A DNA stretch of 64,000 nt, taken from assembly GCA_020186115.1 (NCBI GenBank), contig WSYJ01000158.1:124001-188000 (forward strand), given 5' to 3'. The DNA comes from Histomonas meleagridis. Lineage: Eukaryota; Parabasalia; Tritrichomonadida; Dientamoebidae. Position numbers and translations under genes: made by a program. The notes under the pieces were generated by a model. That model was not told the origin of the DNA, did no database searches, and worked only from the letters and a program-made list of their open reading frames with translations. Positions 11,401-19,966 of this stretch are shown here, piece by piece. Each line of letters opens with the position of its first letter. The stretch's first letter is position 1.

Positions 11401-12037
11401 GATTGAAGCTAAACAACAACAACAACAAAATAATAATAACAAAACGCAAAACGAAAAAATTCTTCAAATAGAAGAAATTAAACATTTGAATCAAATAATT
11501 AAAAATCAACAAAATGATTTAAATCAATTTCGTTTAATTGTTGATAAATATAATGAACAAAAAGTAAAAATTAAAAAGTTAACATCAATACTTAAGAATA
11601 CATTGCAACAAAACGAAATAATTCGAAACGAAAATGAAACATTAAAAAATAAAATTGAAACACTTTCAACTGCACCAACACAAGAAGCAATGATACAATC
11701 GTTACTTAGAGATAATTCTTCCAAATCTAAACAAATATATGAACTTCAACAACAAATTGAAACACTTAAAAACTCAAAACATTCAAATGATAAACAAAAA
11801 ATTGAACAACTAAAAGCAAAATATGAAAAGAATCGAAAAGTTGTAATCGATGCATTAAATTTAAGTGAGAAATTCCAACAGAAAACAGAAATAACATTAA
11901 AAGAAAATGAAGAACTGAACAGAAAAGTCGAAATTCTGGAAATGCAACTGAAGAATGAAAAAGAAAAAAATAAAATCCTAAAAGAAAAACATTCTGCAGC
12001 ACTCAGATTGATTGGAGAACTATGGCAGAAGAAATGA
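8462..12037 (+). CDS. Uso1/p115-like golgin, C-terminal coiled coil (after in-frame TAA)
   Basis: The same frame as the gene before it continues from 8462. The first ATG is at 8585, after a run of Asn codons, and the frame ends at TGA 12035-12037. It encodes about 1190 residues of almost unbroken coiled coil, very rich in Glu, Lys, Gln and Asn, including a tandem array of 33-residue units near 10.36-10.8 kb. The last ~100 residues are less repetitive and end in LRLIGELWQKK. Golgins of this type are long rods that bridge vesicles and Golgi membranes. Read with the upstream half it would make one protein of about 2,000 residues. If the TAA is real, this half is untranslated or starts internally at 8585. 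Confidence 0.65.
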   Translation, partial: LVEAYNTIEDIKQKLQKKKEKIKNLKNINNNNNNNNNEEQKMIKTLQNKIKQLQNDIEKQISQINLLKNQIDEKETEIKQIKLTSESEITNLKNEIQKLHTLNKEKEQIIETLTTKINNIQQEKEQKINEQNSIINSLNDNIKELEKNNNLTKELQEKELLEFESKNKKLNLQINELKEQINLIANNQQIESSKKISDLIDKNNELSNKIQKFEKQIEELNDQKSKIQNLLNNKYNEFDKLQIEIKESNEKVEKLSNLNENQNQKIKENNKQIERLNNKIEALENEQKLNNSSNNNKIQELNEQINIKTKEINKFKEDIQKIKEENQNKEQQITNYKQKIEEKEKDLIKLEKKKQKIIKFKQLIEENNKKIDEKEKEIQVLNEKLLKLEKTLKESNEKQNLEINNSNNEISKLMKQNNEIQQKNKTQKEEINELKSKIKVLEEIEEKQKNEIKKLKDSIDEINVQNQNLINKKEEQIKELQCEIKDLIEQIKNDSDSKKEIIKISETYEKNIAQLEKQNEENENKIKIILEQNQKEIQKIQNENENKIKIILEQNQKEITKIQKEKEAEIRKIQNENQTEIDKLKKDKETEIEKIKNENENKIKSILEQNQNEIIKFQQEKEIEIKKLQQENHKEINKLQKDKEIEIKKLQSENESKIKSIKEQSQKEINKLQQEKETEIIKIQSENESKIKSIKEQSQKEINKLQQEKETEIIKIQSENENKIKSIKEQSQKEINKLQQEKETEIIKIQNENENKIKSILEQNQKEINKLQQEKETEINKMQNEKVYYTNEIEKLQNNNKTKLDKLQNELNLKVENVGQIINEKEEEIKRLEELLNKQKTESQNEIKEMTQKFENNIIKLEKEKENKIQTIEKEKEEEVNNNQIQISNLKKLLSEKDKTEEQLNKKIIKEGKIILSLKKQIESYDKAEKEQISDENEITKFQNQIKENETKINQQQKLINVLKKENKKQNIEIIELRKWIEAKQQQQQNNNNKTQNEKILQIEEIKHLNQIIKNQQNDLNQFRLIVDKYNEQKVKIKKLTSILKNTLQQNEIIRNENETLKNKIETLSTAPTQEAMIQSLLRDNSSKSKQIYELQQQIETLKNSKHSNDKQKIEQLKAKYEKNRKVVIDALNLSEKFQQKTEITLKENEELNRKVEILEMQLKNEKEKNKILKEKHSAALRLIGELWQKK
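10365..10815 (+). repeat. 99-bp tandem repeats inside the golgin coiled coil
   Basis: A 33-residue unit (INKLQQEKETEIIKIQ, then NE/SE, then KIKSIKEQSQKE) is repeated. The string AAGAAATTAA falls at 10461, 10560, 10659 and 10758, spaced exactly 99 bases apart. Copies are nearly identical at DNA level, which suggests recent tandem duplication that kept the reading frame. Confidence 0.85.
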
Positions 12038-12459
12038 TAGAGTATATAAATATTTTTGTAAATTTATTTTTTTATTATAATGAGAATTAAACTGTGAATT
12101 GTCTCAAACATGATAAAACAGACAAAAAAATCAGCGATCTCATCCAGAAAATCACTAATAGGAAAATTTCCCTCCAGAAATTTAATTTTTCTTCCCGGGA
12201 TTGTTTTAAATTGAATCAATAAATTCGAGTTCCATGATAGTTTCCAAAAAAAATCACATGCCTTATATATACTTGCATGATTTCCCCGAGTTCCAGCCCA
12301 ATTTTTAAATTTTTTGGTGAAGAGATCCTTACAAAAATTCATTATCAAAATTGATTTACTGTTATACAAGTATTTTAACTGTTGGATATCACCTCTTTGC
12401 TTTGGCACTTTTGTGGTTCAGAAAAAAACGTTATGAAACATTAACGTTTAATTTTTGGA
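12038..12459. other. Intergenic region with kinesin promoter
   Basis: It separates the golgin from the kinesin gene. AACGTTATG at 12427-12435 and TTAACGTTTA at 12441-12450 lie within 35 bases of the kinesin ATG and are probable promoter elements. A 114-codon reverse-strand frame is present, but nothing supports it as a gene. Confidence 0.45.
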
Positions 12460-14523
12460 ATGTCCTCGCGCGAAGCAGTAAAAGTTGCTGTTAGACTTCG
12501 TCCAATGAATTCCAAAGAAATAGCAAAAGGTTATAAACAAGATTTGAGGATAGATCAGAAAAATGCAAGTGCATATATTACAAATCCGCAAGGAACAGAA
12601 GTACAATTTACATATGATTTTGCATTTCCTGATAATTGTTCACAAGAAGATATTTATGAAATCACGGCTGCACCTATAGTTAATAGTGTTTTAGAAGGAT
12701 ACAACGGTACAATTTTTGCTTATGGTCAAACAGGTACAGGTAAAACCTTTACTATGGAAGGCGATACCAAAGGTAAAAATCGAGGTATTGAATTTCGTGC
12801 CTTTGAACACATTTTTGATTATATGACAGCAAATTCTGATTCTCATAAATTTTCCATAACAGCCACATACGTAGAACTTTACAACGAGCAAGTTCGTGAT
12901 TTATTAGTTCCAGCTGATAAAGTATCCAATTTAACAATCCATGAAGATCCAGCAGCCGGCTCATTTTACATCAAAGGAGTATCCTCACGTAACATACAGA
13001 CCATGGACGATCTATTAAACCTTCAAGCCGAAGGATCCAAGCATCGAACCACACGCGCTACCAATATGAATGAGGACTCATCACGTTCACATGCGATATT
13101 GTCAATAGTCATTGAGACATTAACACAAATCGAAGGTGGACAACATGTTCGTAAAGCGCGCTTAAACTTAGTTGACTTAGCAGGATCCGAACGTGCATAT
13201 AAAACAGGTGCAGAAGGCCAAGGGCTTAAAGAAGGCGCATCGATTAACTATGCGTTAATGATATTAGGTAATTGTATCTCAGCTTTGACCACTCGTGGCC
13301 ATCATCATATTCCATATCGCGACTCATCGTTAACTAAGTTATTACGTGATTCACTTGGCGGTAATGCTAAGACATTAATGATTGCAACGTTAGGTCCTGC
13401 TGATTATAACTTTAGTGAATCATTAAGCACATTACGTTATGCTGAACGAGCCAAAAAAATCGAAAACAAGCCTAAAGTTAATATGGATCCTAAAGATGCA
13501 CTTCTAATGAAGTATCAAGAAGAACTTCAAATGTTACAAGAGCAATTAAAGAACGGCGGAAATGGAGGCGCAATAAATCGCGCGCCTACAGAAGAAGAAA
13601 TTAAAGAAATGGAAAAGAAACTTGAAGCGCAACGTAATCAATTAGCACAAGCGTCACATTTAGCACAAGAAGAACGTGATGCATTACAAAAGAAACTTGA
13701 TGAACGAAAGAAGAAAATCGAACTTGAGAAAGCGAAACAAAGTAAATTCCTTGGAAGGTTACAAGAGTTAAACAAGTTTTTAGTTGGCGGAAGTCAGAAA
13801 CTTATGGAACAAACGAAGAAGAATGAAGAAGAAATTAATGCAATTAAAGAGAAATTAAAGAAAAGAGAAGAAAGAGCATTACAAATGGAAAAAGAACTTC
13901 AAGAAAAGAAACAAAAGAAACATCAAATGATTGAACAATGTAAAACAATTAATGAGAAAGTTACATTAATTAATAATAAGTTCCATGAAACTGTACATGA
14001 ATATAAGAATTTAAAGGCGAAGAAAGAAGAAGTACAAAAAGCTTTTCAAGAAGACTCTGAACAACTTGCGTTACAAATCGATTTGTTGAATCGACAAGTC
14101 GAAAGTTATAAATTAATTTTGAAGAATTTCGTTCCGAAAAACGAAGTAAAACGTATTAAGAAACAAGCTGTGTATAACAAAGAAACTATGGAATGGGAAT
14201 TACATGAAAAAGATAAAATACAATTGACAAAACAAGTTATATCTTTGGAAAGACCAAAATCTGCAATAGGAGCAGTCCATCCAACTGCAGAAAAGTTGAA
14301 AAACTCGAAAAATAATTTGCAAATTAATAAAGTTATAATGACCCCAAACGAGCCGCCGTCGTTCTTGAAAATAGGCCCAAGAATTATAAACATGGACGGA
14401 ATAGAAGAGGAAATAGAGGCGGCGTTTGAAGATGACGATGAAACGGGTTTCTCTGTGGATATACCACAGGAATTACCAGGAATCGCATCAAATAAATTCT
14501 TAAGAATACAAAAAAGTAAATAA
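12460..14523 (+). CDS. Kinesin-2 family motor (KIF3/KRP-like)
   Basis: A plus-end microtubule motor; kinesin-2 drives anterograde intraflagellar transport in flagellated cells. The N-terminal motor (about 6-335) has the P-loop GQTGTGKT at residues 89-96, switch I NMNEDSSRSH at 202-211 and switch II DLAGSE at 239-244. The neck reads ENKPKVNMDPKDALL, typical of the kinesin-2 family. A coiled-coil stalk follows to about residue 560, then a globular tail ending in a basic segment. The 687-residue length fits a kinesin-2 motor subunit. The start lies 10 bases after a TTAACGTTTA element. It could be the KIF3A- or KIF3B-type chain; I cannot decide which. Confidence 0.92.
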   Translation: MSSREAVKVAVRLRPMNSKEIAKGYKQDLRIDQKNASAYITNPQGTEVQFTYDFAFPDNCSQEDIYEITAAPIVNSVLEGYNGTIFAYGQTGTGKTFTMEGDTKGKNRGIEFRAFEHIFDYMTANSDSHKFSITATYVELYNEQVRDLLVPADKVSNLTIHEDPAAGSFYIKGVSSRNIQTMDDLLNLQAEGSKHRTTRATNMNEDSSRSHAILSIVIETLTQIEGGQHVRKARLNLVDLAGSERAYKTGAEGQGLKEGASINYALMILGNCISALTTRGHHHIPYRDSSLTKLLRDSLGGNAKTLMIATLGPADYNFSESLSTLRYAERAKKIENKPKVNMDPKDALLMKYQEELQMLQEQLKNGGNGGAINRAPTEEEIKEMEKKLEAQRNQLAQASHLAQEERDALQKKLDERKKKIELEKAKQSKFLGRLQELNKFLVGGSQKLMEQTKKNEEEINAIKEKLKKREERALQMEKELQEKKQKKHQMIEQCKTINEKVTLINNKFHETVHEYKNLKAKKEEVQKAFQEDSEQLALQIDLLNRQVESYKLILKNFVPKNEVKRIKKQAVYNKETMEWELHEKDKIQLTKQVISLERPKSAIGAVHPTAEKLKNSKNNLQINKVIMTPNEPPSFLKIGPRIINMDGIEEEIEAAFEDDDETGFSVDIPQELPGIASNKFLRIQKSK

Positions 14524-15294
14524 AAATATTTTTAATGAAATTTTTATGTTTCAACAAAATAAAAAATATTTTTTTTTATACTATTTCATTTCATTGTTTG
14601 TGTTTGGATACCAAATGAAAAATCGACATTCATAGAACATGTCTATAATTTTCTATGAAAAAGTCGGTTTTTAAGTCGAAATTAATCTTATTGTTGTAAT
14701 ATTTGGCCGGCTGATTATGTACACAAAAAATTTTCAATGGTTTATTATGATGAAAAAACTAATTTTGCGCAAAATCAATAAAATTGTTCAAAAGATATTT
14801 AAATACATATGCTGGTTAATGTTATGTCAAAAAGAAAGTCATATTTCGAGAAACCTATTTGAATCTAAAATTCGTTAATAAAAAATTCAATCCATTTTGA
14901 TCATCTTATGAATTGAGAAGATAATTGGTTGGAACTATAACGGCTTACGATTAAATGCTATTCAATTATAAACTTTATCAAGTTGCCTATTTATCTTTCA
15001 TTTCATTATATATGTAATTAATTAGATTTTCAAAATAAATAGAGTTTTTCATTTTGGATAAAAAATCTATCAAAATGTACAGGGTGTTACGATCGTTCTG
15101 ATTCAATAATCACTAAACAGCACAATTAATGTGCCTCGGTGGGCAGCAATCTGATGAAAAACACTACAAATTAAATATTAATGTCTGTATTAACTTCATG
15201 ATTTATTGAGACAATGTAAATTTTCTATAACTTACCATAAATGATACAAAATGAGATTCCAACTTCAAATGATATGTAAACATCTCAAAATTTA
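14524..15294. other. Intergenic region between kinesin and ankyrin locus 2
   Basis: I find no coding frame or RNA gene. GATCGTTCTGATT at 15091-15103 recurs near 62499, upstream of another gene. A short GC-richer patch at 15131-15160 has no structure I recognise. Confidence 0.4.
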
Positions 15295-16536
15295 ATGAAA
15301 AAAAAGGTTTTTCTAATTTCATTTTTTGTAATGGGAAGTTTTCAAAGTCAAACAAATAAAACCTACGAAAATCTCCAAATGTGTAAGTGCCTTGAACAAA
15401 TCATTTTTGAATTAAATGATGATAATATATTGGAAACAGTGGAAGCAACATTAAAATATTTTGATCAAGAAAATTCATATTCATTTAATCTTATCATTTG
15501 TTCAATTACGTATTCATATTTTGTTAAAAAAGGCTTTTGTGATATATGTTTTGAATATTTGAAAACTCTTGAAATAAAAGAAAATGAAATTTATAGTAAT
15601 TTGAATGATAAAATCAGAAATATTTTTGTTACGTTTTTAGAGAAAAAATATAATACACAAGAATCAAATTATCTTTATGAAAAGTTGCTCCAAAACAAAA
15701 CTATATCAATTAATCCAGAAATTTTAAAAAACAAAAGAACACCATATTTTTCACATTATATTTCAGAAGGAAAATATAATGGAAATTACAAAAGCTTTTA
15801 TGACAATATAAAAGAATTAAAAAAGAATGATTGGGAACTTCATAAGAAATATATTAACGAAGGACATAATCCAAATGAATTAGCTAAAATAATTCGAAAT
15901 GATGAAATCGAAAAACTTCAAGAAATGTCATCACTAAAAAACTTTGATTTTGATCAAATAATAAAACCATCACTTTATGAAAGATGTTCATTCATTAATA
16001 CACAAAATGTTTCATTAATTGATTATGCAGCATTTTTTGGATCAGTTAAATGTTTTAAATATTTAATTATGAATAATGCAAAAGTAGAAAACACAGGAAA
16101 ATATGCAGTTGCAGGTGGAAATGAAGAAATCATTCATTTATGTGAACAAAATCATTCATCATTTAAAGGTTCATATGAAGCAGCAATTATTTTTCATCAA
16201 AATGATATCTTTAAATATCTTTATGAAAATAATATTGAAAATTTTAATAATTTAAAAAAATTAGGGAAAAAATGTATTGAGTTTTTTGCTTATGAAATTT
16301 TCTCATTTTTATTAGAAGAAGGAATGGAAATCAATAAAAATATAATTAATGAATCTGCAAAAAGAGGAAATTTGTTTCTTGTTCAAAATTTTTTGGAATA
16401 CAACAAAATTCCAGACGATTTTTTGTTTTATGCTTTGGAATCATATAATTTAGAACTTGTAAATTTTATTATTAGACAAAATGGATATGATATTAATGAA
16501 AAAAATGTACATTATTTTGTTTTAAAGTATATTTAA
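15295..16536 (+). CDS. DUF3447/ankyrin protein, N-terminal part (locus 2, intact frame)
   Basis: An intact 413-codon frame of the trichomonad DUF3447 ankyrin family. It has the helical leader (CLEQIIFELNDDN), LAKIIRNDEIEKLQEMSS, SLIDYAAFFGSVKCFKYLI, GKYAVAGGNEEIIHLCEQNHSSF and then ankyrin-like units up to GYDINEKN. Paralogues start near the second in-frame ATG at 15331 (MGSFQSQTNK), so that may be the true start; the first gives an extra hydrophobic 12-residue leader. The frame ends about 10 codons inside the first AT-rich spacer, and eight clean ankyrin modules follow in other frames. Ankyrin proteins bind other proteins; the target is unknown. Confidence 0.8.
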   Translation: MKKKVFLISFFVMGSFQSQTNKTYENLQMCKCLEQIIFELNDDNILETVEATLKYFDQENSYSFNLIICSITYSYFVKKGFCDICFEYLKTLEIKENEIYSNLNDKIRNIFVTFLEKKYNTQESNYLYEKLLQNKTISINPEILKNKRTPYFSHYISEGKYNGNYKSFYDNIKELKKNDWELHKKYINEGHNPNELAKIIRNDEIEKLQEMSSLKNFDFDQIIKPSLYERCSFINTQNVSLIDYAAFFGSVKCFKYLIMNNAKVENTGKYAVAGGNEEIIHLCEQNHSSFKGSYEAAIIFHQNDIFKYLYENNIENFNNLKKLGKKCIEFFAYEIFSFLLEEGMEINKNIINESAKRGNLFLVQNFLEYNKIPDDFLFYALESYNLELVNFIIRQNGYDINEKNVHYFVLKYI

Positions 16537-16586
16537 AGTATTTATATTCGAGTTTAAAACTTTGGCTTTATTTTTTGATATTTTTG

Positions 16587-17957
16587 ACTCCACTTATTTG
16601 GGCTTCTTGGCATAATCGTGTAGAAATAGTTAAAATACTTCTTGATCAAAAAGGAATTGATGTAAATGCTAAAGCTATAAATTTATTTTATTTTATGTTT
16701 GGTTTAATGATTTCAGAATATTTCAAAATAATTTTTGGAAATTATTTAGATTATTTTGTACAGCACTTATCTATGCATCTTGTAATGGTAACATAGAAAT
16801 CGTTAAATTACTTCTTGAACAAAAAAGAATTGATGTAAATGCTAAAAATATTCATTTGTTTTATTTTGGATATATTTTAATAATTTGATATTTCAAAATA
16901 ATATTTGGAAATTATTTAAGATATTTGAAACAGCACTTATTTTAGCATCTCGAAATGGTCACACAGAAATAGTTAAATTACTTCTTGAACAAAAAGGAAT
17001 TGTTATTAATGCTAAAGATAAAATTTCTATGTTTTAATTTGGATTTATTTTAATAATTTTTTATTTCAAAATAATATTTGGAATCTATTTAAATTATTTA
17101 AAACAGCACTTATTCACGCATACGAAAATGGTCATACAGAAATAGTTAAATTACTTCTTGAACAAGAAGGAATTGATATTAATGCTAAAGATGATATTAA
17201 TTTTGATAATTTGATATTTCGAAATAATATTTGGAAATTATTTGAGATATTTAAAACAGCACTTATGTGGGCATCTACATATCATAAAATAAAAATCGTT
17301 AAATTACTTCTTGGGCAAAAAGGAATTGATGTTAATGCCAGTGATAAAATTTATTTGTTTTATTTTGGATTTATTTTAATAATTTAATATTTCAAAATAA
17401 TATTTGGAAATTATTTAAATAATTTAATACAGCATTTATGATGGCATCTTGGAATGGTCATACAGAAATAGTTAAATTGCTTCTTGAACAAAAAGGAATT
17501 GATATTAATGCTAAAGATGATATTAATTTTGATAATTTGATATTTCGAAATAATATTTGGAAATTATTTAAATTATTATGGACAGCACTTATGAAAGCAT
17601 CTTGGAATGGTCACACAGAAATAGTTAAATTACTTCTTGAACAAAAAGGAATTGATATTAATGCTAAAGATATTTCTTTGTTTTATTTAATATTTATTTT
17701 AATAATGTTCTATTTCGAAATAATATTTGGAAATTATTTAAATTATTTAAAACAGCACTTATGAAAGCATCTGAAAAAGGTCATACAGAAATAGTTAAAT
17801 TACTTCTTGAACAAAAAGGAATTGATATTAATGCTAAAGATATTCATTCGTTTTATTTGAATTTTGTTTTAACAATTTAATATTTCAAAATAATATTTGA
17901 AGATTATTCAATTTATTTTATAAAGAAATTATGAGAGCATCTAATAAACAGAAATAG
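16587..17957 (+). other. Eight ankyrin modules with 63/80/83-nt spacers (locus 2)
   Basis: Modules of 30 codons begin at 16587, 16760, 16930, 17103, 17256, 17429, 17582 and 17752. All eight are stop-free and read like TALMKASWNGHTEIVKLLLE followed by QKGIDINAKD. Spacers, including the one before the first module, measure 80, 83, 80, 83, 63, 83, 63 and 80. Two 63-base spacers are fully open in frame, so 17438-17764 forms a two-module frame. Modules and spacers at 17.1-17.9 kb are nearly identical, which points to recent duplication of the 170-base composite. A degraded ninth unit ends the array near 17957. No UBR box or tail follows. Confidence 0.75.
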
Positions 17958-17960
17958 AGA

Positions 17961-18306
17961 TATGCTTATCAAAAAAACTCATAAACTAATATAGACTTTA
18001 CACAGTCAATAATTAGGATGTTGGTTCTTCATTATATAAAAATAATTATTTAAATCATAACCTGCAACCGCAGAAAGGCTTACTAAACCCTTCAGTTTTT
18101 GAATATAAATTCGACAATTTTTCATTCAATTTTGATTCAATCATAACAAAGCAACTTTTGTAAAAACGATCAAATTCATCTCAATCATCTTACAAAAAGT
18201 TGTTTCACAACATCCGATTTTAACAAGCTTTGTTCCGTTCGTTACAGTCCACTTTTCAATGAATTGAAAGCCGTTATGAATTTTGACAAGAAGTCAAAAA
18301 AGGAAA
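17961..18306. other. Intergenic region with SMP-gene promoter
   Basis: No gene seen. AAGCCGTTATG at 18268-18278 lies about 30 bases before the ATG chosen for the SMP protein and matches the Myb-like element found before other genes. Confidence 0.45.
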
Positions 18307-19773
18307 ATGATTTCGTCCATTTTATTTTTCATATTTGGAGTCATCATAGCAATACTCCTTGCTGTTATTATTATACTTCTAGCTTTCCCATTCCCAAAGG
18401 ATCGGAACAAAATAGTTAAAAACGAAAAGAATACAGTAACAAAAGAAATCGACGAAACAGCTCATTGGGTGAATCACATACTCAAAAATGTATTAAAAGG
18501 AATAGACATTAGTACACACCTCCCAACTATTCTTCAAAAATCTTTCAACGAACAATATAAACCAGATCCAAAAAACACAATCCAAAGAATCTCAGTTGTA
18601 GAAGCTTCAATGTCATCTAAGCCACCAATCTTCCAAGATGTACATACAATTGATGGAGAAGATGGAACAGCTACTTCCACACTTGGAATCAAATATGATT
18701 CCGAAATTGTAATCGACCTTGATATTGAGTGCCTTATACCTATGCTTGGAGTTAAAACCATTGGAGCTATTGCTAAAGTCACCAAGATAGATGGTTTTGC
18801 TGATGTATCAGTTCCATATGAATACGGTCCAATTGTAATTAAGTTCAGAAATGGCACACAAATAGACATAGATGTTGCAATGCGCTTTGGTCAAACAGCT
18901 ATTGGCACAGCAAATCTCGGTTTTGTATGGAAAGGCATTCAGAAATTAGTTGTTGCAATGCTCAAACAAATGCCATATCGCATCGAATTTCCATTTGAGA
19001 AATATGCGGCAACAACTGCTGAAGAAGAAGAAGAAGAAAAGCATGAGGAACCTAAGGAAGAAGAGAAAGAAGAAAACGCTGAAGATGTCAGCGCATCAAA
19101 AGACGATAAAGACGCATCAGACAAGTCCGATGAAAATGAAGCCGATAGCGACAAGGAAGAGTCAAATAAGTCTGAAGAAAATGAAGCGAAGTCCGAAGAG
19201 GAGTCAAAAAAATCTGATGAGAATGACACAAATAGTGATAAGGAAGAGTCAAATAAATCCGAAGAGGAATCAAAAAAATCTGACGAAAGTGCATCCAAAA
19301 GCTCCGATGACAAATCTGATGATGAAGAGTCAAATAAGTCTGAAGAAGTCACTGAGCGTAGTGTATCAATTGATCCAGCCGAAGGTGTCGTTCCTGATGA
19401 CACAACGTCAAATAAGTCAAAGATCAGTGCGACAGCGTCACTCCTCGGTAGCATATTACAACTCGATGCTGATGACCTCGACGAAAATGGAGAAGAAGAT
19501 GACGAAGTTGTATATGATGAAGTTAAGTCTACTGAGAACACATTGGACGTAGCAGCAACGCAAGTTAAAGTGACATCAACAGAAGTTACAACTGTTACAA
19601 CGAATGAAGTTAGCACCGCAACTGCATCTGTGAGTGTGCATACAACTGTTGAGCAAAAAGAAGATGGAACAGTGCACACAACAGAAGAAAAGAATGTAAA
19701 TGCTTCTATCGAACATTCAAAGGATACAACAATACAAAAGGAGAATTATACAAAGGTCGAAGAGATTAAGTAA
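18307..19773 (+). CDS. Membrane-anchored SMP-domain protein with acidic tail
   Basis: A probable lipid-transfer protein of membrane contact sites. From the ATG at 18307 the protein has 488 residues. A strong N-terminal transmembrane segment (about 4-28) is followed by a region (about 50-225) resembling the SMP fold of TEX2/Nvj2/E-Syt proteins: ETAHWVNHILKNVLKGI, a central EASMSSKPPIFQDV and the strand GPIVIKFRNGTQIDIDVAMRF. Residues about 240-350 are an acidic, repetitive Glu/Asp/Ser/Lys tract with NKSEE and KKSDEN repeats, followed by a Thr/Val-rich end. No C2 domain is seen. The frame is also open upstream to a TTG at 18283, but there is no ATG there. The SMP call rests on pattern similarity and is moderately sure. 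Confidence 0.65.
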   Translation: MISSILFFIFGVIIAILLAVIIILLAFPFPKDRNKIVKNEKNTVTKEIDETAHWVNHILKNVLKGIDISTHLPTILQKSFNEQYKPDPKNTIQRISVVEASMSSKPPIFQDVHTIDGEDGTATSTLGIKYDSEIVIDLDIECLIPMLGVKTIGAIAKVTKIDGFADVSVPYEYGPIVIKFRNGTQIDIDVAMRFGQTAIGTANLGFVWKGIQKLVVAMLKQMPYRIEFPFEKYAATTAEEEEEEKHEEPKEEEKEENAEDVSASKDDKDASDKSDENEADSDKEESNKSEENEAKSEEESKKSDENDTNSDKEESNKSEEESKKSDESASKSSDDKSDDEESNKSEEVTERSVSIDPAEGVVPDDTTSNKSKISATASLLGSILQLDADDLDENGEEDDEVVYDEVKSTENTLDVAATQVKVTSTEVTTVTTNEVSTATASVSVHTTVEQKEDGTVHTTEEKNVNASIEHSKDTTIQKENYTKVEEIK

Positions 19774-19886
19774 ATAACACATTTATGTGAATATATATAA
19801 TGTTTTAATAATAAATTTAAACATGAAAAAAAAATGAAATATTTAGCGATTATCATTTTTTATAATAACTGAAATTTGTTTTCAGT

Positions 19887-19958
19887 TCCGGCTTCGTTCA
19901 TCGGTTAGGATATACGGTTCTCATCCGTGCGAGCGGGGTTCGACTCCCCGAGCCGGAG
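19887..19958 (+). tRNA. tRNA-Glu (anticodon CTC)
   Basis: A complete 72-base cloverleaf without intron. Acceptor TCCGGCT pairs with AGCCGGA. The D-arm GTTC/GGAT has loop ATCGGTTA. The anticodon stem TACGG/CCGTG encloses TTCTCAT with CTC at 19920-19922, reading the Glu codon GAG. The T-stem CGGGG/CCCCG has loop TTCGACT, and the discriminator base is G. Box B, GGTTCGACTCC, is intact. Confidence 0.97.
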
Positions 19959-19959
19959 A

Positions 19960-19966
19960 TTTTTTT
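19960..19966 (+). terminator. Pol III T-run terminator
   Basis: Seven T residues begin two bases after the tRNA discriminator base, as expected for RNA polymerase III termination. Confidence 0.85.

Noticed and set aside
12064-12408. A 114-codon reverse-strand frame between golgin and kinesin
   Set aside because: No recognisable domain, composition like intergenic DNA, and no promoter-type site of its own; it would crowd the kinesin promoter.
15121-15200. A snoRNA-like stretch (CTGATGAAAA) upstream of locus 2
   Set aside because: No matching D box, stem or guide layout could be found.
18939-19679. A 246-codon Ser-rich reverse-strand frame inside the SMP gene
   Set aside because: It is the antisense of the acidic Glu/Asp/Ser/Lys tract; repeats of codons such as GAA/TCA create a long open complement.
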